Positions 15,693-24,469 of a stretch of DNA of 64,000 bases are shown piece after piece. The notes beneath the pieces are model-generated. The model did not search any database and was not told the DNA's origin. It worked only from the letters and a program-made list of their open reading frames with translations. Origin of the DNA: Micromonospora sp. CPCC 205371 (lineage in GTDB: Bacteria; Actinomycetota; Actinomycetes; Mycobacteriales; Micromonosporaceae); the NCBI RefSeq assembly GCF_026130045.1, contig NZ_JAIBNX010000003.1, positions 62,001 to 126,000 on the forward strand, read 5' to 3'. Each line of letters begins with the position of its first letter. Position 1 is the first letter of the stretch. The translations under genes and the position numbers were made by a program.

Positions 15693-16828
15693 GCGGCCTC
15701 CACCTGGAGCGTCGCCGCGACGCGAAAGCCGCCGTCGCGTGTGGGGCCGGCGTCCAAAGTGCCGTCGAAGAGCGCGACCCGCTCGCGCATACCCGTCAAC
15801 CCTTGCCCGGATCCGGGCAGCGCCGTGGGCCGGGAAGGGCCGCCGGAATTGGTGACCTCGATGCGTACCCGGCGGTCGTGGGCGGGCGCCCCGAAGTCGA
15901 CGCGGACGTAGGTGGCCGCACCGGCGGGGGCGTGCTTGACCACGTTGGTGAGGGCCTCCTGCACGATGCGGTACGTCTGCAGGGCCGCGCTCGCCGGCAA
16001 CCCTTCGGCGTCGCCGGTCACCGCCAGGTCGGCGCCGATCCGCTCGGTGAGGTCGCGCAGGTCGGCTGCGGTGGGTTGAGGGCTGCGCGGCGATCCCTCA
16101 TGGAGCACGTCGACCAGCCGCCGCAGCTCGGCGAGCGCGGCCCGGCCGGTCGCACTGATCGCCTGCAGCGCGCGGTCGACCGCGTCCGGGTCGGTGTGGC
16201 GCATCAGCGCCGCGCCCTCCGCGTTGACCACCATCACGCTCATGCTGTGCGCGAGCACGTCGTGCAGCTCGCGGGCGATACGGTTGCGCTCCTCGGCGAC
16301 GGCCCGGCCCTCCTTCTCCGCGTCGTACGCCCGGCGGGCCCGCATGAACTCGCCGACCGCCCACATGAGGGCGATCGTCAGCAGGTAGCCTGCGATGGTC
16401 GGGATCCAGAGCTTGTCGCTGAGCCACGACACCGTACAGGTGATGTAGAACGTGGCGGTGAGGGCGGCCACGGCGGTCGCGGCTCGGGGCCGGCCCTGGA
16501 TCACCAGCGTGTACACCAGGATGTTGAGTGCCCACACCGCGATCGGGAGCTGGTGGGCCCACGGCTCTAGAACGAAGAGCAGGCCGGCCGACGCCAGCGA
16601 CACCGCCGCGGCGCGCAGTGTGTGGCGGCGGCGCCACAGCAGGGGCAGCACCAGGCCGCCGAGCACCAGCGCCTGCTGCCACCGCGGGCCCCACCCGTGG
16701 CCCGTCTGAAGCGACCAGCTCAGGAGCATGAGCAGGACGAGCGCCGCGTCGCCCACCCACGGATGGCCACGCAGCCACAGGTTGAGCCGGTGCACGATGC
16801 CACGGTACGACCACAGGCCCGTCGTCAC
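15689..16828 (-). CDS. Sensor histidine kinase, HisKA_3 type
   Basis: 379 residues. Five or so membrane helices (~20-160) precede a dimerisation/phosphoacceptor helix with ERNRIARELHDVLAHSM (~190, His in ELHD). A HATPase domain follows with GQGLTGMRERV near the C-terminus. It phosphorylates the response regulator encoded immediately downstream. Signal unknown. Confidence 0.92.
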   Translation of the reverse strand: MTTGLWSYRGIVHRLNLWLRGHPWVGDAALVLLMLLSWSLQTGHGWGPRWQQALVLGGLVLPLLWRRRHTLRAAAVSLASAGLLFVLEPWAHQLPIAVWALNILVYTLVIQGRPRAATAVAALTATFYITCTVSWLSDKLWIPTIAGYLLTIALMWAVGEFMRARRAYDAEKEGRAVAEERNRIARELHDVLAHSMSVMVVNAEGAALMRHTDPDAVDRALQAISATGRAALAELRRLVDVLHEGSPRSPQPTAADLRDLTERIGADLAVTGDAEGLPASAALQTYRIVQEALTNVVKHAPAGAATYVRVDFGAPAHDRRVRIEVTNSGGPSRPTALPGSGQGLTGMRERVALFDGTLDAGPTRDGGFRVAATLQVEAA

Positions 16829-16956
16829 GCGTCATCCTCGAGGATGACCGAGTGGGGTTTGGTGCGTGCGCATCGGGAATGCTCCGCACCGTTGTCACGG
16901 TGGACGGGTCCTTCCATTCGGTGGTCGATAGTCGATAAGGGAGGGCTGTTGTCGGG

Positions 16957-17510
16957 CTATCGGGGCGGGTCGGCCGAGTTCCACGCCGGCAGCGGGAGCG
17001 GACGGTCGAGTAGGAACGCGCGGATCAGGCTCAGGTACAGCGCCGGCTTGTCGCTGGAGATCGCGTGGCCGGCGCCTTTGAGGTATAGCAGCGTGGCCTC
17101 TGGGAGGGTGCGCTTGTAGTCGTAGGTGACGGCCCACTTCTTGTAGTCGCCCTCCGCGCGGAGGACCAGCGCCGGCACGTGTACCGCGCGCAGGGCCGGC
17201 CGCGGGTCCGCCACCGTCTCGGCGTCGAGGCTGGTGAACTGGTTGGCCCAGAAGCCCGGCGTGTTGGCCGGTCCGCCTCGGGGTCGGTGAGCAGTGCGTG
17301 GGCGGCGCGCGGGTTCACCTCCTGCAGCAGGGTGGCGGCGAGGAAGCGCGGGCGGTACGCGAGCGCGTCGATCTCGTTCTCCTGCGCCGGGGTGAGCTTG
17401 TCCCAGATGTCACCGGTCTGCCCGTCCGGGAACGCGCCCTCCCACAGCGCGCCTGGCGACGTGAACACCACCCGGGCGACCCGGTCTGGGTGGGCGGCCG
17501 ACGCCCAAGG
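16957..17510 (-). pseudogene. Decayed alpha/beta hydrolase gene
   Basis: Two frames must be joined. The first reads SAAHPDRVARVVFTSPG and onward to LLTDPEAD; the second continues as NTPGFWANQF and on through VPALVLRAEGDYKKW to GAGHAISSDKP, the strand-acid-histidine end of an alpha/beta hydrolase. The frameshift falls near 17260-17270. The 5' third, with the nucleophile, is absent: the frame starts directly at the stop codon of the GNAT gene. Both defects show inactivation. Confidence 0.75.
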
Positions 17511-17948
17511 TCAGCCGGTTGGCGCGACGGATTTGGTCAGGGCGAGCTGGGTCTTCACCGCTTCGTAGCCGCGCGAGAGGTAGAAGGCATGGGCTTCCTT
17601 CCTTTCCGTTCCTGATCGCAGATGGATCGTTCGGACCCCGCGTTGCGCCGTCCATTCTTCGGCTGCGGAAAGGAGAGCCGATCCTACGCCCCGCCCTTGG
17701 GCGTGGGGCGCGACTGCCAGGCCGGCGATCTCGGCCCTCGGTCCGACGATCAGGTTGTGGCTGATCAGAACGTGGATCCAGCCGATGCCGTCGGACCCGG
17801 ACTCCGCCACGTACACGGCGTGGCCCTCGGGAAGCGCCTGCAGACGCGTATGAAGGTCTTGGGAGGTGACTTGATATCCCATCGCGGCGACGAGGGTCCG
17901 CAAGATTTCGACGTCGTCCGATGCTGCCGGGCGGATACTGAATTTCAC
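17511..17948 (-). CDS. GNAT-family N-acetyltransferase
   Basis: 145 residues. The acetyl-CoA-binding motif reads LAVAPHAQGRGVGSALL (~80-96) and the C-terminal LRSGTERKEAHAFYLSRGY is typical of small-molecule or aminoglycoside-type GNAT enzymes. Substrate cannot be told. The gene ends exactly where the hydrolase remnant begins, a likely deletion junction. Confidence 0.85.
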   Translation of the reverse strand: MKFSIRPAASDDVEILRTLVAAMGYQVTSQDLHTRLQALPEGHAVYVAESGSDGIGWIHVLISHNLIVGPRAEIAGLAVAPHAQGRGVGSALLSAAEEWTAQRGVRTIHLRSGTERKEAHAFYLSRGYEAVKTQLALTKSVAPTG

Positions 17949-18045
17949 GGTGAGCGCTCCTACTGTCTATCGTGCCGGCAGCAGCCGCCGGTACGGATGC
18001 GGCACGGGCTAGAGCGTCAGGTGTCGGCCGGCCCGTGGCCGCGCG

Positions 18046-19290
18046 TCAACCGCCACCGCCGCCGTCGCCGGGTGAAGCCCCGGTGATGGCCTGCTTCTGC
18101 TGTCCGAGGATCTCCAGCAGCGGTATGTCGTCGTAGTTGCTGAGGACGACGGCGACCCATCCGGTGTTCGGGTAGATGCTGTAGTGGGTGATGCTGCCTG
18201 GGTGGACGCCGCCGCGCGAGAGTTCCCACTGGCCTTCGACGATGTGGGCTGTCGGCCCGTAGGTGGTGAACCCCGGGGAGCCTCGGAAGTTGGGGGCCTT
18301 GACCGAGGTGTACACGTCGGCCCAGGCCGGGTCGAGCACGGTGCCGTCGTACAACGCTTCCGCGAACCGCACCATGTCCGGTGCGGTGACGAACCCGCCG
18401 TCCGGGACGAAGTTGCGGGCATTGTTCTGGCCCGCCATGCCCGGGTTCGGGCTGTCCTTGTCCAGGTTGCGGACGGCGTCCACCCAGCTGCCGTCGTCCT
18501 GTTTCATGTACGAATGCGCGATGTGTTTGTCGGCCAGCCACTGCGGTCTGGTGTAGTACGCCGAGCCGGTCATGCCGCAGCGCCCGAAGATGTGCTTGTG
18601 CACGTAGTCCCAGAACGTCATGCCAGTCACCGCCTCGACGATCTGCACGACGACATCCGCACCCCAGCCGGGTTTGTTCGAACCCGCGCCGGGGGCGGCC
18701 CTCAGCGTCGCCTGCCGGGTGTACTGCTGGTAGTACTCGTGCTGCTCCTCCGTGCTGTGGAAGATGCGCTGGTAGTCGTGGTCCGGGAAAGACAACCCGG
18801 AGGTGCCGATGAGCAGGTGGTGGATGCGCACCTGCTCGGCGATCTCCGTGGCGAAACCGGTCAGGTAGGTGCCCACCGTGTCCCACAGCTTCACCTTGCC
18901 CTGCTGCGCCAGCTGCACAATGGACAGGCTGACGAACGGCCCGCCGTAGAGGTTGAACGCGACACCTTCGTGGTTACGAATCCCCTTCTCCTTGTCGGCC
19001 ATGCCGTAGCCGCGCGACAGCACCGTCCGACCGCGATACGACAGCAGCACCACTCCGGAGAACTTGTCCTCGGCGGCCAGCTTCGCGATGTACCGGTCGT
19101 AGGCACCGCCGGGACGGGCGTCCGGCGGGATCCGGTCGTGCCCGGATGAGTCGGTTGGGGCCGGGGCAGCGTGGCCGACCTCGGCACCCACCAGCGGCGC
19201 GCCGGCCGCCACGCCAGCGGCCGCCAACCCGCCCCATCCGAGCAGCCGCCGCCGGTCGACACCACGTCCCGAATCTGAATACAAGATCAC
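18046..19290 (-). CDS. Tat-secreted serine-hydrolase/beta-lactamase-like protein lacking SxxK
   Basis: 414 residues. The N-terminus has DRRRLLGWGGLAAAGVAAG, a twin-arginine signal. The body matches class C beta-lactamase-like serine hydrolases (RGYGMADKEKG, IHHLLIGTSGLSFPD, DGGFVTAPDMVRFAEAL). The segment where the catalytic Ser-x-x-Lys should lie reads FNLYGGPFVSLSIVQL, with neither a proper Ser nor a Lys and about two residues short. It may therefore be a non-catalytic binding protein or a damaged enzyme. The C-terminus ends in a run of Gly. Stand-alone gene. Confidence 0.8.
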   Translation of the reverse strand: MILYSDSGRGVDRRRLLGWGGLAAAGVAAGAPLVGAEVGHAAPAPTDSSGHDRIPPDARPGGAYDRYIAKLAAEDKFSGVVLLSYRGRTVLSRGYGMADKEKGIRNHEGVAFNLYGGPFVSLSIVQLAQQGKVKLWDTVGTYLTGFATEIAEQVRIHHLLIGTSGLSFPDHDYQRIFHSTEEQHEYYQQYTRQATLRAAPGAGSNKPGWGADVVVQIVEAVTGMTFWDYVHKHIFGRCGMTGSAYYTRPQWLADKHIAHSYMKQDDGSWVDAVRNLDKDSPNPGMAGQNNARNFVPDGGFVTAPDMVRFAEALYDGTVLDPAWADVYTSVKAPNFRGSPGFTTYGPTAHIVEGQWELSRGGVHPGSITHYSIYPNTGWVAVVLSNYDDIPLLEILGQQKQAITGASPGDGGGGG

Positions 19291-19509
19291 AGTTCCTTCC
19301 CGATCGACAAACCAACCTTTGATGCGCTGTGGCCGATGCCTCCACTGAAGACGAGCGACCGTTGCGGTGGCGTATGCGATTTTCGATACGCCCGCGATAC
19401 ACCGAATCCTCGGGCGTCTGCCGCGCCCCGCGCGCCGGCCGTGTAATACTCCAACAGCGCTTCGTGACCTTGGCCGTGCGCGTTCCGGCAGCCCGCCGTG
19501 GTGAGGCGG

Positions 19510-19537
19510 TTGTGGCTGGACTTCGCCGGTCTAGAAT
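19510..19537 (+). promoter_or_regulatory. Putative promoter of the uridine-kinase-like gene
   Basis: TTGTGG (19510-19515), 16-bp spacer, TAGAAT (19532-19537), lying 44 bp before the start codon. The -10 is good and the -35 moderate. The rest of the gap 19291-19580 shows nothing else. Confidence 0.45.
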
Positions 19538-19580
19538 CGCAGGTTGATCGTGGGTGAATTGATCGGCGGGGGCTGAGCAT

Positions 19581-20252
19581 ATGGAAGACTTTTCCCTTGC
19601 TCCTGAGCGGCTTCGTGTCCTTGGCGACGTCGCCGATCGTGTTCCCGAGCCGCGGAACCACAGCTGCGTACGCGTTGGCGTGGATGGACCAGATGGCTCA
19701 GGGAAGACCATGTTCGCCGACGACCTCGCCGCCGTGCTCCGCGAACGGGACCGGCCGGTCGTACGGATCTCGCTCGACGACTTCCATAACGTGCGCGCCG
19801 TGCGCTATCGCCAGGGCCGCGAGTCTGCGGAGGGCTTCTGGCGCGACTCATACAACTACGCGCGGTTCCGCGCCGATGTCCTGGAGCCGTTTGGGCCGAA
19901 CGGGTCGCGCCGCTACCGCGCCGCCGGCCACGACCTTGTCACCGATGCGATCCTCACCCCTGAACCGCAGCTCGCCCCGCCAAGCGCGGTGCTCGTCGTC
20001 GACGGGCTGTTCCTGCATCGCGACGAACTGGCCGCCACGTGGGATCTGTCAGTCTTTCTCGACGTCCCGTTCAACGAGACCGCCCAACGAATGGCGCGGC
20101 GTGACGGTACCAATCCGGATCCCGACCACCCCGGCCTGCGCCGCTACGTAGAAGCCCAACGCATCTACTTCGCCGCCTGCGCTCCACAGGAACGGGCCAC
20201 AGTCCTGGTCGACAACACCGACTTTCATCGCCCCCGGATGCTGCGAGGCTGA
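19581..20252 (+). CDS. Uridine kinase-like P-loop enzyme
   Basis: 223 residues. Walker A is VDGPDGSGKTMFADDLA (~34-50) and RISLDDFHN marks the substrate-lid Asp of the uridine/phosphoribulokinase family. SAEGFWRDSYNY and VVDGLFLHRDEL complete the family pattern. It probably phosphorylates a nucleoside or related small molecule in the cytoplasm. Actinobacterial paralogues of this type are usually annotated simply as uridine kinases. It stands alone. Confidence 0.82.
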   Translation: MEDFSLAPERLRVLGDVADRVPEPRNHSCVRVGVDGPDGSGKTMFADDLAAVLRERDRPVVRISLDDFHNVRAVRYRQGRESAEGFWRDSYNYARFRADVLEPFGPNGSRRYRAAGHDLVTDAILTPEPQLAPPSAVLVVDGLFLHRDELAATWDLSVFLDVPFNETAQRMARRDGTNPDPDHPGLRRYVEAQRIYFAACAPQERATVLVDNTDFHRPRMLRG

Positions 20253-20449
20253 CCCGCGACGGGCTCGAACTTTGGTAGCCAACGCGGCCACCGGCCCGCG
20301 CGACCCGGATCGCTACGCCGCGAGCCCGGCCCTATCGACCTAACCGTCGCCGAAATCCGCTACCTATTTCGCACCCAAGCCAGACAGGCCACTTACCGGG
20401 CCAAGGTTTCATGGTGAGCCATTAGCCACCAGGCGGGCAGTGCCTACAA

Positions 20450-21079
20450 CTAACCCCAGTCCTCGTCGAGTGGATCTCCGGGCAACCATAGGTTCACTGG
20501 CCGGCGTACGGGCTCGGGCTCCCATGCCTTCGTCTCCGGGTTCCAGCGGAGTGTGGCCGCGCGCAGTGAGCCGCCGGAGAGGTCGATTTTCTGCAGGGCG
20601 GCGAGCGCGGTCTCGTCGACCCGGGCGTCGATGACGACGCGTACGTCGGTCTCGCGGTCGCCCAGCATGATGCGCTCTGGATCCGCTTGCTCCGCCGAGC
20701 CTACCTCGGACTGCTTGCGGGCCCGGTGACGGCGGACGAGTTGGGTCAGTGCGCGGTACGCGTCGTTGCCCGCGTTTTCGATCAGGCTCTGCACGAAGGG
20801 TAAGAGGATGGTGGTGATCCCGACGGTCGAGATGATTGTCAGTGGATCCACCCCACGCGCGCCGGAGTCCTTGATCGCGTCGGCGTCTAGCGCGGGATAT
20901 AGCGGCGCGAGTGCCTCGACCGCCCGGCGCGCCTTGGACAACAGCTCATCCGCTTCTGCGATCAACTCGGGCTCGAGTCCGTTTTCGCGGCCGCGCAGCT
21001 CGTCACGCAAGGAGGAAAGCTGGTCGAGGGCGGACATCAGCTCCGCACGCCAGTGTGATTCGCGCTGCCGGCCACTCAT
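20450..21079 (-). CDS. Hypothetical membrane-associated protein facing the CHAT gene
   Basis: 209 residues. An N-terminal helical bundle with coiled-coil character (LDQLSSLRDELRGRENGLE) precedes a hydrophobic helix near residues 79-98 (LTIISTVGITTILLPFVQSL). A basic stretch and a C-terminal alpha/beta part ending WLPGDPLDEDWG follow. No named family recognised. It starts only 26 bp from the start of the large CHAT gene on the other strand. A divergent pair this tight suggests joint control, and a membrane helix would suit an effector or substrate of the CHAT protease; that is inference. Confidence 0.65.
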   Translation of the reverse strand: MSGRQRESHWRAELMSALDQLSSLRDELRGRENGLEPELIAEADELLSKARRAVEALAPLYPALDADAIKDSGARGVDPLTIISTVGITTILLPFVQSLIENAGNDAYRALTQLVRRHRARKQSEVGSAEQADPERIMLGDRETDVRVVIDARVDETALAALQKIDLSGGSLRAATLRWNPETKAWEPEPVRRPVNLWLPGDPLDEDWG

Positions 21080-21105
21080 ACATTGAACTTTAGTGTAAGT
21101 CTGGT

Positions 21106-24100
21106 GTGGTGCGGTGGAAGAGGAGAGCGCGGGGACAGGGGGACGCCGCCGCGCCCGACAGTATCGGGTTGCATGATCGGCTCAGCGCGGCGGCAAGCGC
21201 GGTCTACGCCGCGGCCGGCGACGTGTCAGGTCTCAGCGCGGCCATCGACGTGCTCGAGCGGGGGTTGCCTCGGGTCGCGGCCGGCCATCCCCATCGAGGG
21301 ATCTTTCTGGGTGTTCTCGGTGAGGCATTCGGGCTTCGGTTCGGGTTGACGAGCGTTCCCGCTGACATCGAGGCGGCTGTTGCTTTCGGTGAGCAGGCCG
21401 TCGTGGCTCTGCCTGCGGACGATCCGCAACGCGGGGTGGCGTACGGCCGGCTGGCGGAGCACTACATCGTGCGGTTCGAGGCGGTCGGCGCCCCGGGCGA
21501 CCTCGACGCCGCCGTCCGATGCTGCGAGCGGGCCATGGCGGAGGCCACGGCGACGCCGGTGTTGTTGGCCCGGCTTGCCTACGCGCACCAGTGTCGCGCT
21601 GACCTCGGCGGGGCACCGGCCGATGTGGACGCGCAGATCCGGCATGCCGAACACGGTCTGGAACTGGCCGATACCGCTGACTCCTATCGGCCACTTCTGC
21701 ACGAGCTGGCGGCCGCGGGGTACGAGCGACGGTACGAGCGGGCCGGTGACATCGGTGACCTCGACACGGCCATCACATGCCGGGAGGCCGTCGTGGTCGA
21801 TGGCCGGCGCGGCGGCATGCTGGCCCGAAGCCTGTCCAACCTCAGCTTCGACTATCTGGAGCGGTACGAGGCCACTGGCGGCGCGGCGGATGTGCACAGT
21901 GCCATCGACCGTGCGGGCAGGGCGCTGGAGATCGCTGGCGAGGACAACCGGGACTACGCGGAGCTGCTCTACAAGCTGGGTCTGGCGTATCGAGCTCGGT
22001 TCAACCTGGCCGGCGACGCCGACGATCTGTGTAAGTACGTCGAACTGGCGCAGGAGTCACGGCGACGCGCCCCTGTCCACTATCGAGGCACAGCGCTGGT
22101 CAATCTCGCCGTTTCCTACGTCCAACGCTACGAACGCCTCGGTGACCACCGCGATCTGGACGGGAGTATCGAGATCGGTGAGGAAGCGCTGGCGCATGGC
22201 GGTTTGACCAGCCAACAACGCGGCACCTGCGTCGCCAACCTCTCCAGGATGTACCGGAAGCGGTTCGAGCGATTCGGCGCACAGGGTGACCTGGACCATG
22301 CCGTCCAGCTCGGTCACCGTGCCGTCCGGGCGCTGCCCGACGGTCATCCCGAGCTTGTCTCACGACTCGAAGGGCTCGCCAACGCCTACTCCGAACGCTT
22401 CGCACGCTTCCGGGACCTGGAAGACCTGAACACCGCCGTGGAACTGGGTGAACGTGCCCTCGCGATCGCCAGCATCAGCCACACCGAGCGGCGGCAGATT
22501 CAGTCCAACCTCAGCGGGTACCTGCTGCAGCGATACCTGAAGGGCGGCGATCCCGCCGATCTGGACGCGAGTGCCGGCTACAGCCTGCAGGCGCTCGGCG
22601 TCACCGACGAGGCCGACCCACAGTGGGCCCACTTCGCCGACGCCCTCGCCGGAGCCCTGCTGCATCGGCACCGGCTCAACGCCCGCACGGGCGAGGAAGC
22701 CGGTCATGCAGATCTGGACAAGGCGATCGACCTCATCGCGCGGGCGGCGGCGTCGACCAGGCCGGACTCGCCGTTCTTCCTCGGGCGTCTGCAAAACCTC
22801 GCGGTCGCCTACCAGGAAGAGGCAGTCGATCCGGAGCGTCGGGCAGGCGTGGTGCGGCGACTCGTCGAGGCGGTGGGGACCGCCACAGATACGACACCGA
22901 CGGCGCAGGCGAGTGCCCAGACGAATATCGGCCGCCTGGCTCTGCAGGCCGGCATGCTCACCGAGGCGGCGGCGATGTGGCGCGGAGCGGTCGAGCTGCT
23001 GCCCCTGTGCGCACCCCAGGGCCTGGCCTGGTCCGACCAGGAGCACCAGCTCAGCCACAGCTGGGGTCTGGTTGGCGAGGCCACGGCGACCCTCCTCGCG
23101 ATCGGTGACGTGGCGGGTGCTGTCGAGCTTGCCGAGCTTGGCCGCGGCATCCTGCTGTCCAACCAGCTGAGCGCCCGCATAGACGTAGCCGAACTCTCGC
23201 GCGCCGCTCCCGACCTCGCCGAGGAGTTCAAGAAACTCGTGGCCGAGCTGGACACCCAGTCGCGGATCGACGGCCGCCTGCACGACCTCACCGGCGCGCC
23301 GGCGCTGCGGCGGCCGCCGCGCCACCTCGCCGACCGCTGGGACCAACTGCTGCACCGGATCCGCGAGCTCCCCGAGTTCGCCGGCTTCCTGGCACCGCCT
23401 CGGATCGCCGAGCTGCAGAGCGCAGCGGCCGACGGTGCCGTGGTGCTCGTCAACGTGGGAACGCTCGGCGGCGACGCGGTGGTGCTCAAGCCGGACGCCC
23501 TGGTGCGGGTGCGGCTGCCCGAACTCACCGAGGCGGACGCGAGGGCCCACGCGAACGCCTTGGCGGGCGTGGAGTTCTTCACGGAAAATCACGTCACACA
23601 AGCCAGAACCACCCAGGCGATAGGCGCGACACACGACCTGCTCGCCTGGCTGTGGGAGACGGTCACCGGGCCGGTGCTGGCCGCACTCGGATACGACACG
23701 CCGCCGGATGCCGGGCGGCCGACACCACGGGTGTGGTGGGTGGCGACCGGGGTGCTGAGCCTGTTGCCCCTGCACGCGGCCGGGTTGCCCGACGGGCCTT
23801 CGGCACTCGACCGCGTCGTCAGCTCGTACACCCCGACCATCCGTGCCCTGATCCTCGGCAGGCAACGCACGAGCGCGGACACCCGCACCCAGCTGACCGT
23901 CACCATGCGGCACACGGACGGACTGCCGGACCTGCCCGCCACCGCCGCCGAGACCGCACACCTGCTGGCCAGGCACCCGGACGCGGTCGCGCTCGCGGAC
24001 AGCGAGGCCAGCGCGGCCGCCGTTCTCGACGCACTGTCCGGCGCCGGCTGGGTTCACTTCGCCTGCCACGCGACAAGTCATCCGGAGAAGGCGTCGAAGA

Positions 24101-24465
24101 GCGGGCTGCACCTGCACGACAGGACGCTGCGCGTGCCCGAGATCAGCAGGGCCGGTCCGCAGGGCGGTGAGTTCGCCTACCTGTCGGCCTGCTCCACGGG
24201 TCAGGGGAGCCTCTTCCAGGCAGACCAGGCGATCCACCTGGCGTCCGCGTTCCAGCTCGCGGGGTACCGGCACGTGGTGGCCACCCTTTGGCCGGTCAAC
24301 GACCAAGTCGCGGCGATGGCCGCACGTCGCTTCTACCGGCTGCTCGGCGATTCGTCGACCGCGGACGGTGCCGCGGCGGCCTTGCACGACGTGACCCGAC
24401 GCCTGCGTGCGAGATTTCCCGCACATCCGGAACTGTGGGCACCGTTCGTCCACAGTGGCCCATGA
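21106..24465 (+). CDS. TPR-repeat CHAT-domain (caspase-like) protein
   Basis: 1119 residues. Residues ~25-700 carry about a dozen degenerate tetratricopeptide-like repeats of the pattern (D)LDAAV..GERAL. The CHAT domain fills the C-terminal ~350 residues, with the catalytic dyad visible as His in HFACHA (~988) and Cys in LSACSTG (~1029), followed by ATLWPVNDQV. CHAT proteins are clan CD cysteine peptidases; several act in bacterial immunity or regulated cell death, others have no known role. The start is one of two adjacent GTG codons at 21106/21109 with no ribosome site and probably leaderless mRNA. It diverges from a small membrane protein and precedes a TPR gene on the opposite strand. Confidence 0.85.
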   Translation: MVRWKRRARGQGDAAAPDSIGLHDRLSAAASAVYAAAGDVSGLSAAIDVLERGLPRVAAGHPHRGIFLGVLGEAFGLRFGLTSVPADIEAAVAFGEQAVVALPADDPQRGVAYGRLAEHYIVRFEAVGAPGDLDAAVRCCERAMAEATATPVLLARLAYAHQCRADLGGAPADVDAQIRHAEHGLELADTADSYRPLLHELAAAGYERRYERAGDIGDLDTAITCREAVVVDGRRGGMLARSLSNLSFDYLERYEATGGAADVHSAIDRAGRALEIAGEDNRDYAELLYKLGLAYRARFNLAGDADDLCKYVELAQESRRRAPVHYRGTALVNLAVSYVQRYERLGDHRDLDGSIEIGEEALAHGGLTSQQRGTCVANLSRMYRKRFERFGAQGDLDHAVQLGHRAVRALPDGHPELVSRLEGLANAYSERFARFRDLEDLNTAVELGERALAIASISHTERRQIQSNLSGYLLQRYLKGGDPADLDASAGYSLQALGVTDEADPQWAHFADALAGALLHRHRLNARTGEEAGHADLDKAIDLIARAAASTRPDSPFFLGRLQNLAVAYQEEAVDPERRAGVVRRLVEAVGTATDTTPTAQASAQTNIGRLALQAGMLTEAAAMWRGAVELLPLCAPQGLAWSDQEHQLSHSWGLVGEATATLLAIGDVAGAVELAELGRGILLSNQLSARIDVAELSRAAPDLAEEFKKLVAELDTQSRIDGRLHDLTGAPALRRPPRHLADRWDQLLHRIRELPEFAGFLAPPRIAELQSAAADGAVVLVNVGTLGGDAVVLKPDALVRVRLPELTEADARAHANALAGVEFFTENHVTQARTTQAIGATHDLLAWLWETVTGPVLAALGYDTPPDAGRPTPRVWWVATGVLSLLPLHAAGLPDGPSALDRVVSSYTPTIRALILGRQRTSADTRTQLTVTMRHTDGLPDLPATAAETAHLLARHPDAVALADSEASAAAVLDALSGAGWVHFACHATSHPEKASKSGLHLHDRTLRVPEISRAGPQGGEFAYLSACSTGQGSLFQADQAIHLASAFQLAGYRHVVATLWPVNDQVAAMAARRFYRLLGDSSTADGAAAALHDVTRRLRARFPAHPELWAPFVHSGP

Positions 24466-24469
24466 CGTT

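Noticed and set aside
22360-24453. 697-codon minus-strand frame over the CHAT gene
   Set aside because: Shadow; the plus frame has the CHAT dyad and TPR repeats.
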